DNA of 7,595 nucleotides, taken from assembly GCA_016463045.1 (NCBI GenBank), contig JAEMSB010000212.1, positions 1 through 7,595 of the forward strand, written 5' to 3'. The notes beneath the pieces were generated by a model that saw only the letters and a program-made list of their open reading frames with translations, did no database searches and was not told the DNA's origin. This DNA is from Niveispirillum sp. (lineage in GTDB: Bacteria; Pseudomonadota; Alphaproteobacteria; Azospirillales; Azospirillaceae). Shown here in pieces: positions 6,644-7,595 of this stretch. Made by a program: the position numbers and the translations under genes. The number at the start of each line of letters is the position of its first letter. Position 1 is the stretch's first letter.

Positions 6644-6759
6644 GCGGGCAGGGCTTCCTGGCTGGCGGTATTATCCTATTTCGCCAGTAGGAATTATGGC
6701 CGCCATAGAGTCAAGCCGGTTCGGCGTGACGATCATGTGACGGTACGGGCTGACAGAAG
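6644..6759 (-). promoter_or_regulatory. Promoter/operator region of the flavoprotein gene
   Basis: On the minus strand a TTGACT box (6714-6709) is followed at -10-like distance by CCTACT. TCCTA-N9-TAGGA (6674-6692) overlaps and follows this point, as expected for a repressor site. Also present are CTGGCG-N14-CGCCAG (6662-6687) and TATGG-CCG-CCATA (6695-6707). CTGAC-AGAA-GTCAG (6750-6763) spans the Rrf2 stop codon and lacks a T-run. The dyads are seen directly; their roles are inferred. Confidence 0.42.
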
Positions 6760-7212
6760 TCAGATCACGAAATCCAGCGGATGGCTGAGCGACCGCCGGC
6801 GCCGCGACGCCTCCGCCAGGGTGCAGCGGTCCAGGACGGTGGCCATGGCGTCGCGGGCCTTCAGCATGGCCCAGCGGATGACGCAGGTGGCCGCATCTTC
6901 GCAGTCTTCACACGGTTCGAACTTTAACCGGCTGGCGCAGCGGATGGGGGCAAGCGTGCCGTCAATGACGCGGATGATATCGCCAACCGACAGATTCTCC
7001 GGTGGGCGGGCCAGACGATATCCGCCATGCCGCCCCCGCTGACTTTGCAGCAGCCCGGCCTTGCGCATATCCAGCAGGATGGCTTCCAGGAATTTGGCGG
7101 GAATATTCTCCGCCGCAGCGATTTCCCCGATCTGGACCGTTGTGGCATCTTCAAAGCGATCAGCCAGATGGATACAGGCGCGAAGGGCGTATTTTGCCCG
7201 CTGGGTAAGCAT
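6760..7212 (-). CDS. Rrf2-family transcriptional regulator with Fe-S-type cysteines
   Basis: A 150-residue protein. The typical Rrf2 start LTQRAKYALRACIHLA is at 2-17, a winged helix-turn-helix lies at about 25-60, and the wing RGRHGGYRLARPP is at 59-71. A dimerisation helix follows, and then a cysteine group C92, C101, C104 and C110. Rrf2 proteins such as IscR, RirA and NsrR bind an Fe-S cluster through three cysteines here and sense iron, NO or redox state. IscR uses C92, C98, C104 and H107, so the spacing differs and the exact subgroup is uncertain. A GTG at 7233 would add seven residues but has no ribosome binding site; the ATG at 7212 has GGAAAG about 10 nt upstream and gives the usual family N-terminus. 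The flavoprotein gene lies 116 bp downstream on the same strand and is its likely target. It is probably a DNA-binding cytosolic repressor or activator. Confidence 0.9.
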   Translation of the reverse strand: MLTQRAKYALRACIHLADRFEDATTVQIGEIAAAENIPAKFLEAILLDMRKAGLLQSQRGRHGGYRLARPPENLSVGDIIRVIDGTLAPIRCASRLKFEPCEDCEDAATCVIRWAMLKARDAMATVLDRCTLAEASRRRRSLSHPLDFVI

Positions 7213-7293
7213 CGCGGTCAAACTTTCCGGCACAAACAGGTCTACACTTCATGGCGTTTCCGCGCGCCGATAGCAAGGGGCCCGTTTCGCTGA
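7213..7293. other. Gap between HPt-like segment and Rrf2 gene
   Basis: These 81 bp hold the Rrf2 ribosome binding site (GGAAAG, minus strand, about 7223-7228). A very weak TTGCTA box (minus strand, about 7276-7271) has no good -10 partner. The TCCTA/TAGGA palindrome found before the flavoprotein gene is absent here, so autoregulation through that motif is not supported. No terminator for the HPt-like gene is visible. Confidence 0.4.
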
Positions 7294-7595
7294 TCAGCCT
7301 TCCGCTTCCGTCGCCATGGCCCGTGACAGTTCGGGGATACGGTCGGCCAGTGCCCGTTGCGCCCGATCACCGGCGGCGGCCAGCTGCACCAGCAGCGCTG
7401 CCAGGGCGGCCCGGTCAGCGCTGGCATCAATGGCCTGTTCCACATCACGCGCTGCCTGTGACAGTTCCATCAGGCCGAAATTTCCAGACAGGGAAACCAT
7501 GGAATGGGCCTGGGCCCGCAGCGCGTCCAGTCCGATTGTGTCGTCGGCGATCAGGGCCGTGCGCTGCCGCAGGGTGCTGGCCACCTCCTCCATCA
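7294..7595 (-). CDS. Histidine phosphotransfer (HPt)-like domain protein, partial at right edge
   Basis: About 99 residues are visible, counted from an ATG at 7593. The frame is open to the edge, so this may be a small stand-alone HPt protein or the C-terminal end of a larger signalling protein such as a hybrid histidine kinase. The helical segment A29-H30-S-M-V-S-L-S-G-N-F-G (29-40), followed by a second helix with ARDVEQAI, fits the HPt core, with H30 as the candidate phosphorylated residue. The usual H-x-L-K-G becomes H-S-M-V-S, losing the Lys and Gly. The rest is Ala/Leu-rich helix. HPt domains pass phosphate between response-regulator receivers in multistep phosphorelays. The ATG is preceded by TG, so a TGA stop of an upstream gene overlapping the start is possible. 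The family call is moderately sure; gene boundaries are unknown. Confidence 0.6.
   Translation of the reverse strand, partial: MEEVASTLRQRTALIADDTIGLDALRAQAHSMVSLSGNFGLMELSQAARDVEQAIDASADRAALAALLVQLAAAGDRAQRALADRIPELSRAMATEAEG

Noticed and set aside
7231..7233. GTG start for the Rrf2 gene
   Set aside because: No ribosome binding site precedes it, and the ATG at 7212 gives the standard family N-terminus.
1..7595. CRISPR array, insertion sequence or long direct repeats
   Set aside because: No regularly spaced repeats, transposase-like proteins or long terminal inverted repeats were seen on reading through both strands.

Overview
The window is about 7.6 kb of high-GC DNA with short AT-rich patches. 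Its gene content suggests an alphaproteobacterium, probably of the Azospirillum/Niveispirillum (Rhodospirillales) type. The basis is the strongly GC3-biased codon use, a SUV3-type (mitochondrial-like) DExH helicase, an Rrf2 regulator and a COG4529 flavoprotein. Genus is an inference from style, not from a marker gene.

Layout: (1) Positions 1-1148, minus strand: an exported helical-repeat (TPR-like) protein whose C-terminus lies beyond the left edge. (2) Positions 1259-1739, minus strand: two small overlapping genes, DUF4160 then DUF2442, forming a translationally coupled pair of toxin-antitoxin-like size and arrangement but unproven function. (3) Positions 1740-1941: a divergent control region with three short inverted repeats, one directly against the DUF4160 ribosome binding site. 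(4) Positions 1942-4203, plus strand: a SUV3-like RNA helicase with a Gly/Arg/Lys-rich tail. (5) Positions 4329-5249, plus strand: a MycE/TylF-like SAM-dependent methyltransferase whose first quarter is much more AT-rich than the rest. (6) Positions 5258-6643, minus strand and convergent with the methyltransferase: a COG4529/YdhS-type FAD/NAD(P)-binding protein. (7) Positions 6760-7212, minus strand: an Rrf2-family regulator with a cysteine cluster suited to an Fe-S cofactor. (8) Positions 7294-7595, minus strand: an HPt (histidine phosphotransfer)-like segment cut by the right edge.

How they may work together: the Rrf2 gene lies directly upstream of the flavoprotein gene, and the 116-bp gap between them holds an interrupted palindrome (TCCTA-N9-TAGGA) just downstream of a TTGACT box. 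This suggests Fe-S or redox control of the flavoprotein. The DUF4160-DUF2442 pair and the helicase share a divergent promoter region, but nothing shows a functional link. The helicase, TPR protein and HPt segment look like ordinary chromosomal genes. The methyltransferase and the DUF pair are the most accessory-looking parts. I see no CRISPR array, insertion sequence, intact tRNA or rRNA. The candidates nearest to an undescribed system are the DUF4160-DUF2442 module with its dyads and the Rrf2-flavoprotein unit. Both are hypotheses.
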